Assembly: GCA_947066105.1 (NCBI GenBank)
Contig: CAMSYM010000001.1
Span: 1-64,000, forward strand
Origin: an uncultured Clostridia bacterium
GTDB lineage: Bacteria; Bacillota; Clostridia; Christensenellales; Pumilibacteraceae
Length of the DNA: 64,000 bases
Direction of reading: 5' to 3'
Part shown: in pieces, positions 6,742 to 19,526 of the stretch
How positions within the stretch are numbered: position 1 is the first letter of the stretch
Layout of the letters: every line of letters begins with the position of its first letter
Made by a program: the position numbers and the translations under genes
The notes under the pieces: model-generated
What the model saw: the letters and a program-made list of their open reading frames with translations, nothing else
Database searches by the model: none
Told to the model about the DNA's origin: nothing

Positions 6742-8760
6742 ATGGCAATAGCCGAGATGTCGCATGTCCGCTTGGTCGGGCTTAAACGCGATCAAAACAA
6801 AATATTGGACGCGCTGACGGCGCACGGCTTGTTCGAAGCGCGGGCGACCGACGCATTGTCGGGCGAGTTTGTATCGGGCGATACGAGCCGTTACCGCGCG
6901 CTCAAACTCAAACAAAGCAAAATTTCGTTCGCGCTCGGATTTTTAAAAGCGCGTCATGCCGAAATGTCGGGGATACTCGGCGTAAACAAGCGCGCTGTAA
7001 AACGCGGCGCGCAACCGATAGATTATACGCTTTCCGACGTTAAGTATTCCGACGGACGCACGTTGATCACGCGCGCCGATTTTTCGGACGCGGCGGCTAA
7101 GGAATACGACTTGTTGCACGTGTGCGACGAGCTGGAAAAAATATCGTTCGGCATAGTCGACTGCAAGTCGCGCATAAGCGAGTTGCGCGGCGCGGCGGCG
7201 GAATACGAGCCGTTCGAGCCTTCGCCGATAAAGTTGTCCGAACTCAAACGCAAGGGCGACGTCGTGTTGATGCTGTTTTATGCGAAAAGCGTGGCTTTGC
7301 CGACCGAATCGTTGAACGGTTTGCCGTGCGCTTACGACGTGCGACGCGGCGACGGGATATTGCTCACTGTCGTGTGCCGCGCGCATAACGAGGAAGAGAT
7401 CGGTAAGCAACTCGGCGCGGTCGGGTTCACGCGTTGCGAGTTCTGCGACGATTGTACGGCTAAACAAAAGCTGGACGCTTTGCGGTCGGAGCAAATCGAC
7501 GCGGAGCGCGAAATATTCGAGCTTACGTTAAAGGCGCTCGAATACGAGAAGTACGTCGGCGAACTTCGCATACTTTACGACGTGATCGAGCTCGATATAG
7601 AGCGTGCGGAGGCGACGCAAAAGTTTCTAAAAACGGACAGCGCGTTCGTACTCGAAGGTTGGTTGCCCAAGGTCGCGGCACAGCCTACCGTCGACGAAGT
7701 GACCGCGGCATGTCCCGACGTGTTTGTGCAGTTGCTCGCGCCGGAGGAGCGCGACGAGCCGCCCACGCTCGTGCAAAACAACAAGTTTGTAACGCCGTAC
7801 GAGCAGATCACCGATATGTACAGTCCGCCGCGTTACCGCGAGATAGACCCCAACCCGATAATGTCGGTGTTTTACTTTTTGTTTTTCGGCATAATGATAG
7901 GCGACGCGGCGTACGGATTGATCTTGGCTGTCGCGGGATTTTTGGTCGGCACGTCGAAAAAGTTCGACGTCGGAGTAAAACGTTTGGCATTGCTCGTCGG
8001 AATGGGCGGCGTATCGGCGATCATTTGGGGCGTGCTGTTCGGCAGTTATTTCTCGATAGATTTCGGAACCGATATTTCGATAGTTTTGAATCCGCTCGAA
8101 AAGCCGTTGCTGTTGTTGGTATTGAGCATTGCGCTCGGTTGCGTGCAGATAACGGCGGGATATATAGTCAAGTTCGTCGCGTTGTGCAAGGACGGTAAGC
8201 CGTTTTCGGCTATATTCGACTGCGGGTCGATCATACTTTTGTTCGTTGCGCTCGCGTTCCTTGCCGTCGGCATGTTGCCGTCGCTCGCGCCCATGCTCGG
8301 AATAGAAGTAAGCTTTGTTCCGCCCGCATGGCTCACGACGGTCGCGGTCGTATTGGCGCTTACCGGCGTCGCGCTCATACTTTTGTTCGGCGGACGCAAG
8401 AGCAAAAACGTATTCGGCAAAGCCGTGGGCGGATTTAAAGGCTTGTACGGACTTATCAATATATTGTCGGACGTGCTGTCGTACTGTCGGCTTTTCGGCT
8501 TATGCCTTGCGAGCTGTGCGATCGGCTTGGCGTTCAACCAGCTCGGCAATATAATCATGGGCATACCGGGCGTAGGTTATGTGATAGGCGTGATCGTGCT
8601 TGCCGTTTTGCATATGTTCAATCTCGCGCTCGGCGTGTTGAGCGCGTACGTACACGACGCGCGCTTGCAGTTCTTGGAGTTTTACGGCAAGTTCTACGAC
8701 GGCGGCGGACGGTTGTTCGCGCCGCTCGGCAGTCGCACAAAATACGTGCGCTTTTCGTGA
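6742..8760 (+). CDS. ntpI: V-type ATPase membrane subunit I (subunit a)
   Basis: The 672-residue protein has a soluble N-terminal arm (about 1-360, with coiled-coil stretches near 90-140 and 240-290) and a membrane half with about seven or eight helices beginning at the family motif YREIDPNPIMSVFYFLFFGIM, followed by GDAAYGL. Later come LLFGG and LSDVLSYCRLFGLCLASCAIGLAFNQL, which contains the conserved arginine (R in SYCRLF) that faces the ion-binding glutamate of the K ring, and the C-terminal LQFLEFYGKFYDGGGRLFAPL. It forms the stator half-channels for ion transfer. It starts 6 nt after ntpF. Confidence 0.97.
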   Translation: MAIAEMSHVRLVGLKRDQNKILDALTAHGLFEARATDALSGEFVSGDTSRYRALKLKQSKISFALGFLKARHAEMSGILGVNKRAVKRGAQPIDYTLSDVKYSDGRTLITRADFSDAAAKEYDLLHVCDELEKISFGIVDCKSRISELRGAAAEYEPFEPSPIKLSELKRKGDVVLMLFYAKSVALPTESLNGLPCAYDVRRGDGILLTVVCRAHNEEEIGKQLGAVGFTRCEFCDDCTAKQKLDALRSEQIDAEREIFELTLKALEYEKYVGELRILYDVIELDIERAEATQKFLKTDSAFVLEGWLPKVAAQPTVDEVTAACPDVFVQLLAPEERDEPPTLVQNNKFVTPYEQITDMYSPPRYREIDPNPIMSVFYFLFFGIMIGDAAYGLILAVAGFLVGTSKKFDVGVKRLALLVGMGGVSAIIWGVLFGSYFSIDFGTDISIVLNPLEKPLLLLVLSIALGCVQITAGYIVKFVALCKDGKPFSAIFDCGSIILLFVALAFLAVGMLPSLAPMLGIEVSFVPPAWLTTVAVVLALTGVALILLFGGRKSKNVFGKAVGGFKGLYGLINILSDVLSYCRLFGLCLASCAIGLAFNQLGNIIMGIPGVGYVIGVIVLAVLHMFNLALGVLSAYVHDARLQFLEFYGKFYDGGGRLFAPLGSRTKYVRFS

Positions 8761-8800
8761 TGACGTTCAAGCATGTAACGATACAGGGTAAACCCTTTAA

Positions 8801-9316
<516 letters not shown>

Positions 9317-9322
9317 GGATAT

Positions 9323-9904
9323 ATGGAAGGCAAGCAAAAAATAATCGACGATATACTCGCATCGGCGAACGCCAACGCGCAAAGGATAGTGGAGCAGGCG
9401 ACTGCGGAAGTGGACGCCATGCTCGACGAACTGGGCGCGTCGCTTGTGGCGGCGCGCGAGCAGAGCGCGGAAAAATACCGCGCGGACGCGCAAGCCGCAT
9501 ACGACGGACAGGTCAAGCTCGGCGAACTCGAAGCGGGCAAGGTCATGCTCGAAGCGCGGCAAGCGTGCGTGTCGGCGGTTTACGACGGCGTGCGCGAGCG
9601 CATTCTGTCCGCGTCCGACAAGGAGTATTTGGCATTGTTGCAAAAGCTCATAGTCGACGCTTGCGAAAACGGCGACGAAGTCATAGCGGCGAAAGCGGAC
9701 GAAAAACGCGTTACTGCGGCGTGGATAAAAAAGGTCGGCGAGTCGGCTAAGCGTAAACTCACGCTTGCGAAAACGCGCGGCGAGTTTGCGGGCGGCGTGA
9801 TATTGCGCAACGCCAAGTACGACCGCGATCTTACCGTCGACGAAATAGTCGCGGAACTCAAAGAGCGCACCGTCGGCGAAACGGTAGTCAAGCTGGGGTT
9901 ATAG
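9323..9904 (+). CDS. ntpE: V-type ATPase peripheral-stalk subunit E
   Basis: 193-residue subunit E. The first about 95 residues are a long charged helix (IIDDILASANANAQRIVEQA) that pairs with NtpF. The C-terminal about 100 residues form the mixed globular head that binds the top of the A3B3 hexamer, including the GEFAGGVILRNAKYD segment typical of subunit E. It starts 6 nt after ntpK with a short AAGGAT ribosome site and ends 2 nt before ntpC. The length is normal for bacterial E subunits. Confidence 0.92.
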   Translation: MEGKQKIIDDILASANANAQRIVEQATAEVDAMLDELGASLVAAREQSAEKYRADAQAAYDGQVKLGELEAGKVMLEARQACVSAVYDGVRERILSASDKEYLALLQKLIVDACENGDEVIAAKADEKRVTAAWIKKVGESAKRKLTLAKTRGEFAGGVILRNAKYDRDLTVDEIVAELKERTVGETVVKLGL

Positions 9905-9906
9905 CG

Positions 9907-10827
9907 GTGAACACCACGAAAGTATACGCCAATGTTTTGGCGATGCAAAACGGCAAACGCCTTAATACGGAAAAGCTTCGACGAATAGTCGAAGCCAAGA
10001 CGGTCGCCGACGCGTTCAAAATGCTCGGCGAAATGGGCTATGCGTATACCGACGTCGGTTCGGTGGACGCGTTTATCGTCGGCGAAACCGATAAGCTGAT
10101 AGAGTTTATCGAAGATAACGCGCCTAACGCTAAGCTCGAAAAGGCGCTCACGGCGCGGTTCGTGTACAACAACGCCAAGCTCGCGTACAAATCGCGGTTC
10201 ATCTCGGTGCCGAGCGACGGCTATTACGCGACATCGCTCGATTGCGCCAAGATAGCGGCGGGGGATTATTCGGAAACGGATAAATACATGCGCGCCGCGC
10301 TCGAAAGTCTTGACGCGCTCGGTGAGAGCAAGCCGCAGGCGATAGACCTTGCGCTTACTCGCGCCATGTACGAAAGCGCGCTTGCATGCGGAATACCTAC
10401 CGTCAAAAAATTTTTTCGCGCAGAGATCGATATGAAGAACATACTGTCGGCGGCGCGAATGAAGCGATTGGGCATTTCGGGCGGCGACGAGTTTTTGGAC
10501 GGCGGTAAGATCCGTAAGGAAACGCTCGAAGAATGCGTCGCGGCGGACGGGTTTGCGGAATTTTTCGAGCGTACGCCGTATGCGGAGTTTGCGGAAAACA
10601 TCGAGCAAAACGAGCTTAAAGACCTTTGGAAGGCGGAACGCGACGCGGACGATCATTTGTTTTATATGACCGATTCGGACGTAGCCAAACTGTCGTCGTA
10701 CGAGCCGTTTTTAAACTATTTTATCGAAACGCTTATAGAGCTTAAAACGGTAAAGACTGCGCTCGTATGCGTCAAAACGGATTCTCGCGACGGGTTTTAC
10801 GCGCGTATCCCGCAAATGTACAGATAA
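9907..10827 (+). CDS. ntpC: V-type ATPase subunit C (central-stalk socket, d type)
   Basis: 306-residue, mostly helical protein that caps the K ring and seats the central stalk. It opens with TTKVYANVLAMQNGKRLNTEKLRRIVEA, a family-like first helix, and ends with YFIETLIELKTVKTALVCVKTD, matching the usual C-terminal helix that carries ExxxLKxxR-type residues. The start is GTG 9907 with GGGG at about 9896-9899 acting as the ribosome site. Its place between E and the F-type subunit matches the ntp order. Confidence 0.88.
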   Translation: MNTTKVYANVLAMQNGKRLNTEKLRRIVEAKTVADAFKMLGEMGYAYTDVGSVDAFIVGETDKLIEFIEDNAPNAKLEKALTARFVYNNAKLAYKSRFISVPSDGYYATSLDCAKIAAGDYSETDKYMRAALESLDALGESKPQAIDLALTRAMYESALACGIPTVKKFFRAEIDMKNILSAARMKRLGISGGDEFLDGGKIRKETLEECVAADGFAEFFERTPYAEFAENIEQNELKDLWKAERDADDHLFYMTDSDVAKLSSYEPFLNYFIETLIELKTVKTALVCVKTDSRDGFYARIPQMYR

Positions 10828-10887
10828 ACGGCAATTCGCCGCGCGCTTTATCGGCGGCACGGCATGCATTATCGAAACGGAGATCGT

Positions 10888-11217
10888 ATGGAAAAAACAG
10901 GTAAGATAGCCGTGATAGGCGACAGCGAAAGCGCGACTGCGTTTTTGGCTATCGGCGCAACGGTGTATAAGGTCGACGACGAGTACGCGGCGGCGGATAC
11001 GTTGCGCGAAATATCCAAGACCGACGAGTATGCCGTTATTCTCGTCACCGAAAATTATGCCGCAAAGATGGACGCGCTTATGCAAAAGCTTAAAGCGCAG
11101 CCGTATCCCGCGGTGCTGTCCATACCCGGTTCGACGGGGTCTAACGGGTTCGGCATGGCGGGCGTTAAAAAAGACGTAGAGAAAGCCGTCGGCGTGGACA
11201 TATTATTTAATAATTAG
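10888..11217 (+). CDS. ntpG: V-type ATPase subunit F (NtpG)
   Basis: 109-residue small alpha/beta protein that binds the central stalk subunit D. It has the family's GKIAVIGDSESATAFLAIGATVYKV start and the ILVTENYAAKMDALM strand-helix unit, then a short C-terminal helix. An in-frame ATG at 10864 exists, but GGAG at 879-882 (10,879-10,882) placed 5 nt before ATG 10888, and the family N-terminus, favour 10888. An 89-bp gap rich in GGAATTC-type repeats separates it from ntpA. Confidence 0.9.
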   Translation: MEKTGKIAVIGDSESATAFLAIGATVYKVDDEYAAADTLREISKTDEYAVILVTENYAAKMDALMQKLKAQPYPAVLSIPGSTGSNGFGMAGVKKDVEKAVGVDILFNN

Positions 11218-11290
11218 GAATTCGGAGAGCGGAATTCGGAATTGAACGGTGATCGATATCGTCCTAAATTCCGAATCAATGATTCCGCAT
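11214..11290. repeat. GGAATTC-type intergenic repeat between ntpG and ntpA
   Basis: The gap holds several copies of a short motif in both orientations: GGAATTCGGA, GGAATTCGGAATT, then AAATTCCGAAT and GATTCCGCAT. The same words recur at 14470-14505, 15129-15260, 15540-15555 and 20030-20048, so this is a dispersed repeat. A GAGGTT ribosome site for ntpA lies just after it. Confidence 0.65.
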
Positions 11291-11306
11291 TATATTTGAG
11301 GTTATA

Positions 11307-13061
11307 ATGGGTAAGATCGTAAAAATAAGCGGACCGCTGATCGTAGCGGACGGTATGCAGGACGTCAAAATGTACGACGTAGTGCGCGTGTCCGATAAAG
11401 GGCTTATCGGCGAAGTCATAGAGCTTCGCGGCGATAAAGCGTCGATACAGGTCTACGAGGAAACGAGCATGCTCGGCACCGGCGAGCCTGTCGTTTCCAC
11501 AGAGCAACCGCTGTCCGTCGAACTCGGTCCGGGGCTTATCGGCGGCATGTACGACGGTATACAGCGTCCGCTTGTCGCGTTGAACGCGCTTTCGGGCGAC
11601 AGGATAGACCGCGGCGTAAGCTCGCCCGCGCTCGACCATGCTAAAAAATGGAAGTTCGAGCCGACCGTCAAAAAAGGCGATAAGCTTGTTGCGGGCGACG
11701 TTTTGGGCACGGTCAAGGAGAACGAAGTCGTAACTCACCGCGTAATGGTGCCGTTCGGCGTTAGCGGAACGGTCGAAAAAATATCGGCGGGCGAATACAC
11801 CGTCGACGATACGGTTGCCGTGATCGCCGACGGAAAGAAAAAGCACGACGTGTGCATGCTTCAACGCTGGCCCGTTCGGCGCGGACGTCCTTATGCCGAA
11901 AAGCTCCCGCCCGCAGAACCGCTCGTTACCGGTCAGCGCGTGGTCGATACGCTTTTCCCCATAGCGCGCGGCGGCGTTGCGGCGGTACCCGGTCCGTTCG
12001 GTTCGGGCAAGACCGTTTTGCAACATGCGTTGGCTAAATGGAGCGATGCGGACATAATAGTTTACGTAGGTTGCGGCGAGCGCGGCAACGAAATGACCGA
12101 CGTTCTCAACGAGTTCCCCGAACTTATCGATCCCAAAACCGGTTATCCGCTGATGAAGCGCACCGTGCTTATCGCCAACACTTCGGATATGCCGGTCGCG
12201 GCGCGCGAAGCTAGCATTTATACGGGCATAACGATAGCGGAATACTACCGCGATATGGGATACTCGGTCGCCATCATGGCGGACAGTACTTCGCGTTGGG
12301 CGGAGGCGTTGCGCGAAATGAGCGGACGCTTGCAGGAAATGCCGGGCGAGGAAGGCTATCCCGCGTATCTTTCCAGCAGGCTTGCCGAGTTTTACGAGCG
12401 CGCGGGGTCGGTGCGTATTTTGGGTTCGACCGAGCGGCTCGGTTCGGTCACGGCTATCGGCGCGGTATCCCCTCCCGGCGGCGACATGTCCGAGCCTGTC
12501 AGTCAGGCGACTTTGCGTATAGTCAAGGTGTTTTGGGGCTTGTCGAGCGCGCTCGCGTACAAACGGCATTTCCCCGCGATAGACTGGCTTGTCAGCTATT
12601 CGTTGTATTCCGATCGGCTTGCGGAGTGGTTCACGCGCAACGTCGACGAACGGTTCAATGCGTACAGAACGGAAATAAGCAAGCTTTTACAGGAAGAAGC
12701 CAAGCTGGACGAGATAGTGCGTCTTGTCGGTATGGACGCGCTTTCGCCGCGCGACAGGCTAACCATGGAGGCTGCTAAGTCTGTGCGCGAAGACTATTTG
12801 CATCAAAACTCGTTCCATGAAGTAGATACGTACACTTCGCTCAAAAAGCAATTCAAAATGTTGCAGTTGATAGTCGATTTCTATTTTCAAGCGCAGCGCG
12901 CGCTCGATCGCGGCGCGGACATAAACGCTATTCTGTCGTTGCCGTGCCGCGAGAGCATAGGCAGATCGAAGTATATCAAAGAGGACGAAATATTCAAGCT
13001 CGACGAGATCCGCGAGCAGACGGTCAAAGAGCTGAACGAGCTGAAACGGGAGGACGAATAA
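11307..13061 (+). CDS. ntpA: V-type ATPase catalytic subunit A
   Basis: 584-residue catalytic subunit. It has the N-terminal barrel ([16 protein letters not shown]), the bulge domain typical of V/A-type A subunits (about 110-180), Walker A GPFGSGKT at 229-236, the GERGNEM segment with the catalytic Glu, Walker B-like [24 protein letters not shown] and the C-terminal helical domain. It hydrolyses or makes ATP in alternation with NtpB. The bulge domain separates it from F-type beta subunits. Its stop codon overlaps the ATG of ntpB by one base. Confidence 0.98.
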   Translation: MGKIVKISGPLIVADGMQDVKMYDVVRVSDKGLIGEVIELRGDKASIQVYEETSMLGTGEPVVSTEQPLSVELGPGLIGGMYDGIQRPLVALNALSGDRIDRGVSSPALDHAKKWKFEPTVKKGDKLVAGDVLGTVKENEVVTHRVMVPFGVSGTVEKISAGEYTVDDTVAVIADGKKKHDVCMLQRWPVRRGRPYAEKLPPAEPLVTGQRVVDTLFPIARGGVAAVPGPFGSGKTVLQHALAKWSDADIIVYVGCGERGNEMTDVLNEFPELIDPKTGYPLMKRTVLIANTSDMPVAAREASIYTGITIAEYYRDMGYSVAIMADSTSRWAEALREMSGRLQEMPGEEGYPAYLSSRLAEFYERAGSVRILGSTERLGSVTAIGAVSPPGGDMSEPVSQATLRIVKVFWGLSSALAYKRHFPAIDWLVSYSLYSDRLAEWFTRNVDERFNAYRTEISKLLQEEAKLDEIVRLVGMDALSPRDRLTMEAAKSVREDYLHQNSFHEVDTYTSLKKQFKMLQLIVDFYFQAQRALDRGADINAILSLPCRESIGRSKYIKEDEIFKLDEIREQTVKELNELKREDE

Positions 13062-14434
13062 TGCGTAAAGAGTACCGTACCATAAAAGAAGTCGTCGGTC
13101 CGCTCATGCTCGTAGAGCAGGTGGAAGGCGTAAAATATAACGAGCTTGTAAAGATATCTCAGTCGTGCAGTGACGAATTGCGGCTCGGCAGAGTGCTCGA
13201 AGTGGACGGCGACAAAGCGCTCGTTCAGTTGTTTGCGCCCAGCCGCGGGCTTAAAATTTCGGAAGCCAAGGCGGCGTTTACCGGCAAGGCGATAGAGCTT
13301 AAAGTTTCGCACGATATGCTCGGCAGAGTGTTCGACGGCATGGGCAATCCAATAGACGGCGGCGCGGAAATACTGCCCGAAAAGAGCTTGGATATCAACG
13401 GAAGTCCGCTCAATCCCGTGGCTCGCGATTATCCAAACGAGTTCATTCAAACGGGCGTGAGCGCCATCGACGGTTTGAACACGCTCGTGCGCGGGCAAAA
13501 ACTGCCCGTTTTTTCGGCGTCGGGCTTGCCGCATGCCGATCTTGCGGCGCAGATAGCGCGCCAAGCGAAAGTCAAAAACACCGACGACAAGTTCGCCGTC
13601 GTGTTCGCCGCTATGGGAATAACGTACGAGGAAAGCGAATTCTTTACGGAAGATTTTCGTCGCACGGGCGCGATCGACCGCACGGTCATGTTTTTGAACC
13701 TTGCCAACGACCCCGCGGTCGAGCGTATCAACACGCCGCGCATGGCTATGACCGCCGCCGAATATTTGGCGTTCGAGTGCGACATGCACGTGCTTGTCAT
13801 CATGACGGATATTACCAACTATGCGGAAGCGTTGCGAGAGATCTCGGCGGCGCGCAGAGAAGTGCCGGGTCGGCGCGGATATCCGGGATATCTGTACACC
13901 GACCTTGCGACCATATACGAGCGTGCGGGGCGTATTCGCGGTAAAAAAGGTTCGATAACGCTCATACCGATACTGACGATGCCCGAAGACGACAAAACGC
14001 ATCCCATTCCCGACCTTACGGGATATATCACCGAGGGACAAATAATACTGTCGCGCGCGCTGTATAAAAAAGGACTCAATCCGCCGATAGACGTTTTGCC
14101 GTCGTTGTCGCGGTTAAAAGACAAGGGCATAGGCAATGGCAAGACTCGTAAGGACCACGCCGACACGATGAACCAGCTTTTTTCGGCGTATGCTCGCGGC
14201 AAGGACGCGAAGGAGCTTTCGTCCATACTCGGCGACGCCGCGCTTTCGGACGTAGACAGGCTGTACGCGCAGTTCGCCGAAGAGTTTGAAAAGAAATATA
14301 TCAATCAGAGTTTTACCGTCGATAGAACGATCGAGCAAACGCTCGACGTCGGTTGGGAGCTGTTGAAGATACTGCCGCGCTCGGAGCTTAAACGCATACG
14401 CGACGAGTACTTGGACGAGTTTTACGGCAAGTAA
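13061..14434 (+). CDS. ntpB: V-type ATPase regulatory subunit B
   Basis: 457-residue non-catalytic subunit. It starts [23 protein letters not shown], lacks a Walker A P-loop at the place where NtpA has one (it reads [10 protein letters not shown]), and retains the [18 protein letters not shown]-like C-terminal helices and the [13 protein letters not shown]-like segment ([16 protein letters not shown]). It contributes the arginine finger at the nucleotide sites. The frame is open well upstream, but ATG 13061 with GGGAGG at 13048-13053 is the real start, overlapping the ntpA stop. Confidence 0.97.
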   Translation: MRKEYRTIKEVVGPLMLVEQVEGVKYNELVKISQSCSDELRLGRVLEVDGDKALVQLFAPSRGLKISEAKAAFTGKAIELKVSHDMLGRVFDGMGNPIDGGAEILPEKSLDINGSPLNPVARDYPNEFIQTGVSAIDGLNTLVRGQKLPVFSASGLPHADLAAQIARQAKVKNTDDKFAVVFAAMGITYEESEFFTEDFRRTGAIDRTVMFLNLANDPAVERINTPRMAMTAAEYLAFECDMHVLVIMTDITNYAEALREISAARREVPGRRGYPGYLYTDLATIYERAGRIRGKKGSITLIPILTMPEDDKTHPIPDLTGYITEGQIILSRALYKKGLNPPIDVLPSLSRLKDKGIGNGKTRKDHADTMNQLFSAYARGKDAKELSSILGDAALSDVDRLYAQFAEEFEKKYINQSFTVDRTIEQTLDVGWELLKILPRSELKRIRDEYLDEFYGK

Positions 14435-14464
14435 TTTATTTGGATTTGCTGAATTTCGATCACC

Positions 14465-14506
14465 GCGAAGAAGTCAAAAATTCCGAATTCCCGATTCCGC
14501 ATCATA
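14465..14506. repeat. Dispersed GGAATTC-type repeat before ntpD
   Basis: ATTCCGAATTC and GATTCCGCAT, the same words as in the ntpG-ntpA gap, occupy the region where the ribosome site of ntpD should be. It shares the order GATTCCGCAT followed by an AT-rich TATA-like stretch with the copy at 11280-11295. Confidence 0.55.
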
Positions 14507-14510
14507 ATTT

Positions 14511-15119
14511 ATGGCAAGATTAAACGTAAACCCCACGCGCATGGAATTGCGCAGACTTAAAGACAGGCTTAAAACCGCCGAGCGCGGACACAAGCTGTTA
14601 AAAGACAAGTCGGACGAAATGGTCCGTCAGTTTTTGGTGCTTATAAAAGAAAACAAGCGTCTGCGCGAAGAGATCGAAGGCGAGATAGGCGACGCGCTCA
14701 AAGCGTTCGCATTGTCGTCGGGCGCGCCGCTCGACGTTGTGCAGGCGATAGCTTTGCCTACGCTCACCGCCAAGATCGACGTCGGGACCAAAACGGTCAT
14801 GGGCGTCGACGTGCCGTATATGCAGATACGTCGCGACGGCGAGGTGGCTTTGCCTTATGCGCTATGCTCCGCGCCTGCCGAGCTTGACGACGCTGTGTTG
14901 AAGCTTACCGCGCTCGCGGATAAACTGTTGCATCTTGCCGAAGTGGAAAAAACCTGCAATATGCTCGCCGACGAGATAGAAAAAAACAGGCGTCGCGTCA
15001 ACGCATTGGAATACGTCATGATCCCGCAGTTGCAGGAAACGATAAAGTATATCCTTATGAAGCTCGACGAAAACGAGCGCGCCGCGATAGTTAGATTAAT
15101 GAAGGTAAAAGACTTTTAG
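14511..15119 (+). CDS. ntpD: V-type ATPase central-stalk subunit D
   Basis: 202-residue subunit D, the rotating shaft. The N-terminal helix NVNPTRMELRRLKDRLKTAERGHKLLKDKSDEM and the C-terminal helix RRRVNALEYVMIPQLQETIKYI are typical of the family and form the antiparallel coiled coil inside the A3B3 ring; the middle forms the short globular part. Its start is preceded by a repeat-rich 76-bp gap with no Shine-Dalgarno site in the 20 nt before ATG 14511, unlike the other eight genes of the operon. Confidence 0.93.
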   Translation: MARLNVNPTRMELRRLKDRLKTAERGHKLLKDKSDEMVRQFLVLIKENKRLREEIEGEIGDALKAFALSSGAPLDVVQAIALPTLTAKIDVGTKTVMGVDVPYMQIRRDGEVALPYALCSAPAELDDAVLKLTALADKLLHLAEVEKTCNMLADEIEKNRRRVNALEYVMIPQLQETIKYILMKLDENERAAIVRLMKVKDF

Positions 15120-15128
15120 AAAATGTTG

Positions 15129-15260
15129 AAAGCGGGATTCGTAATGCGGAATTAATGAGCCATGCGGAGCGAGAGAGAATGCGGAAAGCGGAATTCGTAA
15201 TGCGGAATTAATGAGCCATGCGGAGCGAGAGAGAATGCGGAAAGCGGAATTCGGAATTAT
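15129..15260 (+). repeat. 56-bp tandem repeat, about 2.4 copies
   Basis: Unit 1 is 15129-15184 and unit 2 is 15185-15240, differing by one base (GGGATTC against GGAATTC). A partial third copy runs from 15241 for about 20 bp. Each unit contains GGAATTC-type words and the phrase GAGCCATGCGGAGCGAGAGA. It follows the ntpD stop directly. Confidence 0.9.
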
Positions 15261-15640
15261 GGTCGATTGAGTATTGGTGCGGCTAACGCCCGGATCTCTC
15301 CGCTACACTCGCATACGCTCGTTTCGGTCGAGATGATGGGGTGGATGGAACGGCTTTGCTATACTTGATTAGAAATGTAATCTATAACAAACACTCCCCA
15401 TCATTTCGAGCGGAGCGAAAGTAAAAGCAGTATTGATTATTTGTTCGTAAGAACGTTAAACTGCAATAATAGAAAACAAAAGCTTCGCGTAGCCTTTGGC
15501 TACCGAGAAATCAAGGCGAGCCGCCGCAATGTGAAATAGTAATTCGGAATTATGGTCGAATCAACATTAGTGCGGCTGATGCCTAGATCTCTCCGCTACG
15601 TGCGCATAGCGCACTTCGGTCGAGATGATGGGGGGGGGGA
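15259..15640. repeat. Pair of about 85-bp dispersed elements with inverted arms
   Basis: Two related copies lie at about 15259-15345 and 15549-15635, each running from ATTATGGTCGA through ATCTCTCCGCTAC to TTCGGTCGAGATGATGG. An inverted relative (CCCCATCATTTCGAGCGGAG) begins near 15396. The second copy holds a small hairpin, GTGCGC-ATA-GCGCAC (15600-15614). The stretch 15120-15845 has no gene that I can support; the frame open from 15552 upstream of 15846 reads through these repeats and is not a protein start. Confidence 0.7.
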
Positions 15641-15834
15641 GCTATACTTATCTTACAATTGGGATAACAGTGTGAACGGGATAATTTACTTGTCCTACGA
15701 AGCAGCCGCAGGCTATCCTGAGCGTTTTTTGCCCACCGAAGGATCTCGACCATATAAAATAAATAAGGATGAGATTGCCCGCTGCGCTACGCTATTCTTG
15801 TTTTTTAATTATCATAATCACGGCGGTTTTTTCA

Positions 15835-15840
15835 TATATT
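15835..15840 (+). promoter_or_regulatory. Candidate -10 box for the 15846 gene
   Basis: TATATT at 15835-15840, followed by ACGGT and then ATG 15846. No good -35 box is visible at 17 bp. The context TATAWT-ACGGT-ATG is nearly identical to that before the YkvI-like gene at 46834. Confidence 0.4.
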
Positions 15841-15845
15841 ACGGT

Positions 15846-16484
15846 ATGAAAAAATTGCTGTTTTTATTTGCGGCGGTGATGACCGTTGCTACGGTATGGG
15901 TGTTTTGCGCGTGTTCGGCTAACGGCATGTCGCGCGTCAGCGAGCGGCGCGGCGGGTATTTTACTGCGGCGAACGACGCTATGACGGTAACGGCGGTATC
16001 GGGCGTGCGCGAAACGCCGTACGAAACGGACGGCGTTGTCGGCGCGCTCAAACCTTACACGCTTATAACGGTCGTACCCGCAAAGTTCGACGTCGACGCG
16101 GTCTATACGTATTCGGCGACGATCGGGCAGTCGACGTACGGCGGCACGCTTATAGTGCATCCGTTTGCGGCGAGCTTTTCAGCCGAGCTGGATATAGAAG
16201 CGGCGGAAAGCTTTACCGTTACGGTCATGCGCGGCGGGGAAAAGACCGAGCTTGTACTCGATTCGCTCGTCACGGCAGACATGTTCGCTTACGATAAAGC
16301 TATCGATGCGGCAAAGACCGAATTAAAGCCGCGCGGCGATTACGAGATCCGCGCGCGCATCATAAAAAATCCGCTCGGCGACGCCGGGTTATGCTGGCAC
16401 GTCGCGTTCTATTCCGCAGACGGGCAGTGCGGGGTATTGCTCGATCCGACGAACGCAAAAATTCTCGCGAAAAAGATCGACTGA
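15846..16484 (+). CDS. Hypothetical secreted or lipid-anchored protein
   Basis: Unrecognised 212-residue protein. Residues 1-25 (MKKLLFLFAAVMTVATVWVF then CACS) form a signal sequence; a cysteine follows the hydrophobic stretch, but the lipobox is imperfect, so lipid attachment is uncertain. The mature part is rich in beta-strand-like T/V/Y sequence, and near the C-terminus GDYEIRARIIKNPLGDAGLCWHVAFYSADGQCGVLLDPTNAKILAK resembles the end of small PepSY/YpeB-like folds, where two strands flank LLDPTNAKIL; this is only suggestive. No ribosome site is present, and a -10-like TATATT lies 5 nt upstream. It follows the repeat island. Confidence 0.65.
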   Translation: MKKLLFLFAAVMTVATVWVFCACSANGMSRVSERRGGYFTAANDAMTVTAVSGVRETPYETDGVVGALKPYTLITVVPAKFDVDAVYTYSATIGQSTYGGTLIVHPFAASFSAELDIEAAESFTVTVMRGGEKTELVLDSLVTADMFAYDKAIDAAKTELKPRGDYEIRARIIKNPLGDAGLCWHVAFYSADGQCGVLLDPTNAKILAKKID

Positions 16485-16562
16485 CGTACGCCGCGTGAGC
16501 GTCCGAAGTAGCGACGATAGCCGAACGCACATATAATTACGGAGCAAACGTTATTAAAACGC

Positions 16563-16591
16563 TTGTCTACGAAAAACTTTTGTGCTATAAT
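16563..16591 (+). promoter_or_regulatory. Promoter for the 16600 gene
   Basis: TTGTCT (16563-16568), 17-bp spacer, consensus TATAAT (16586-16591). ATG 16600 follows after 8 nt, the same distance as at 778, so the mRNA should be leaderless. Confidence 0.7.
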
Positions 16592-16599
16592 ACCATGTA

Positions 16600-19514
<2,915 letters not shown>

Positions 19515-19526
19515 CTCGTATTGCCA

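Noticed and set aside
11214-12569. 451-residue frame antisense to ntpA
   Set aside because: Arg/His-rich shadow of a certain catalytic subunit gene.
15552-15845. Upstream extension of the lipoprotein-like gene
   Set aside because: It reads through the dispersed repeats; the signal peptide and -10 box fit a start at 15846.
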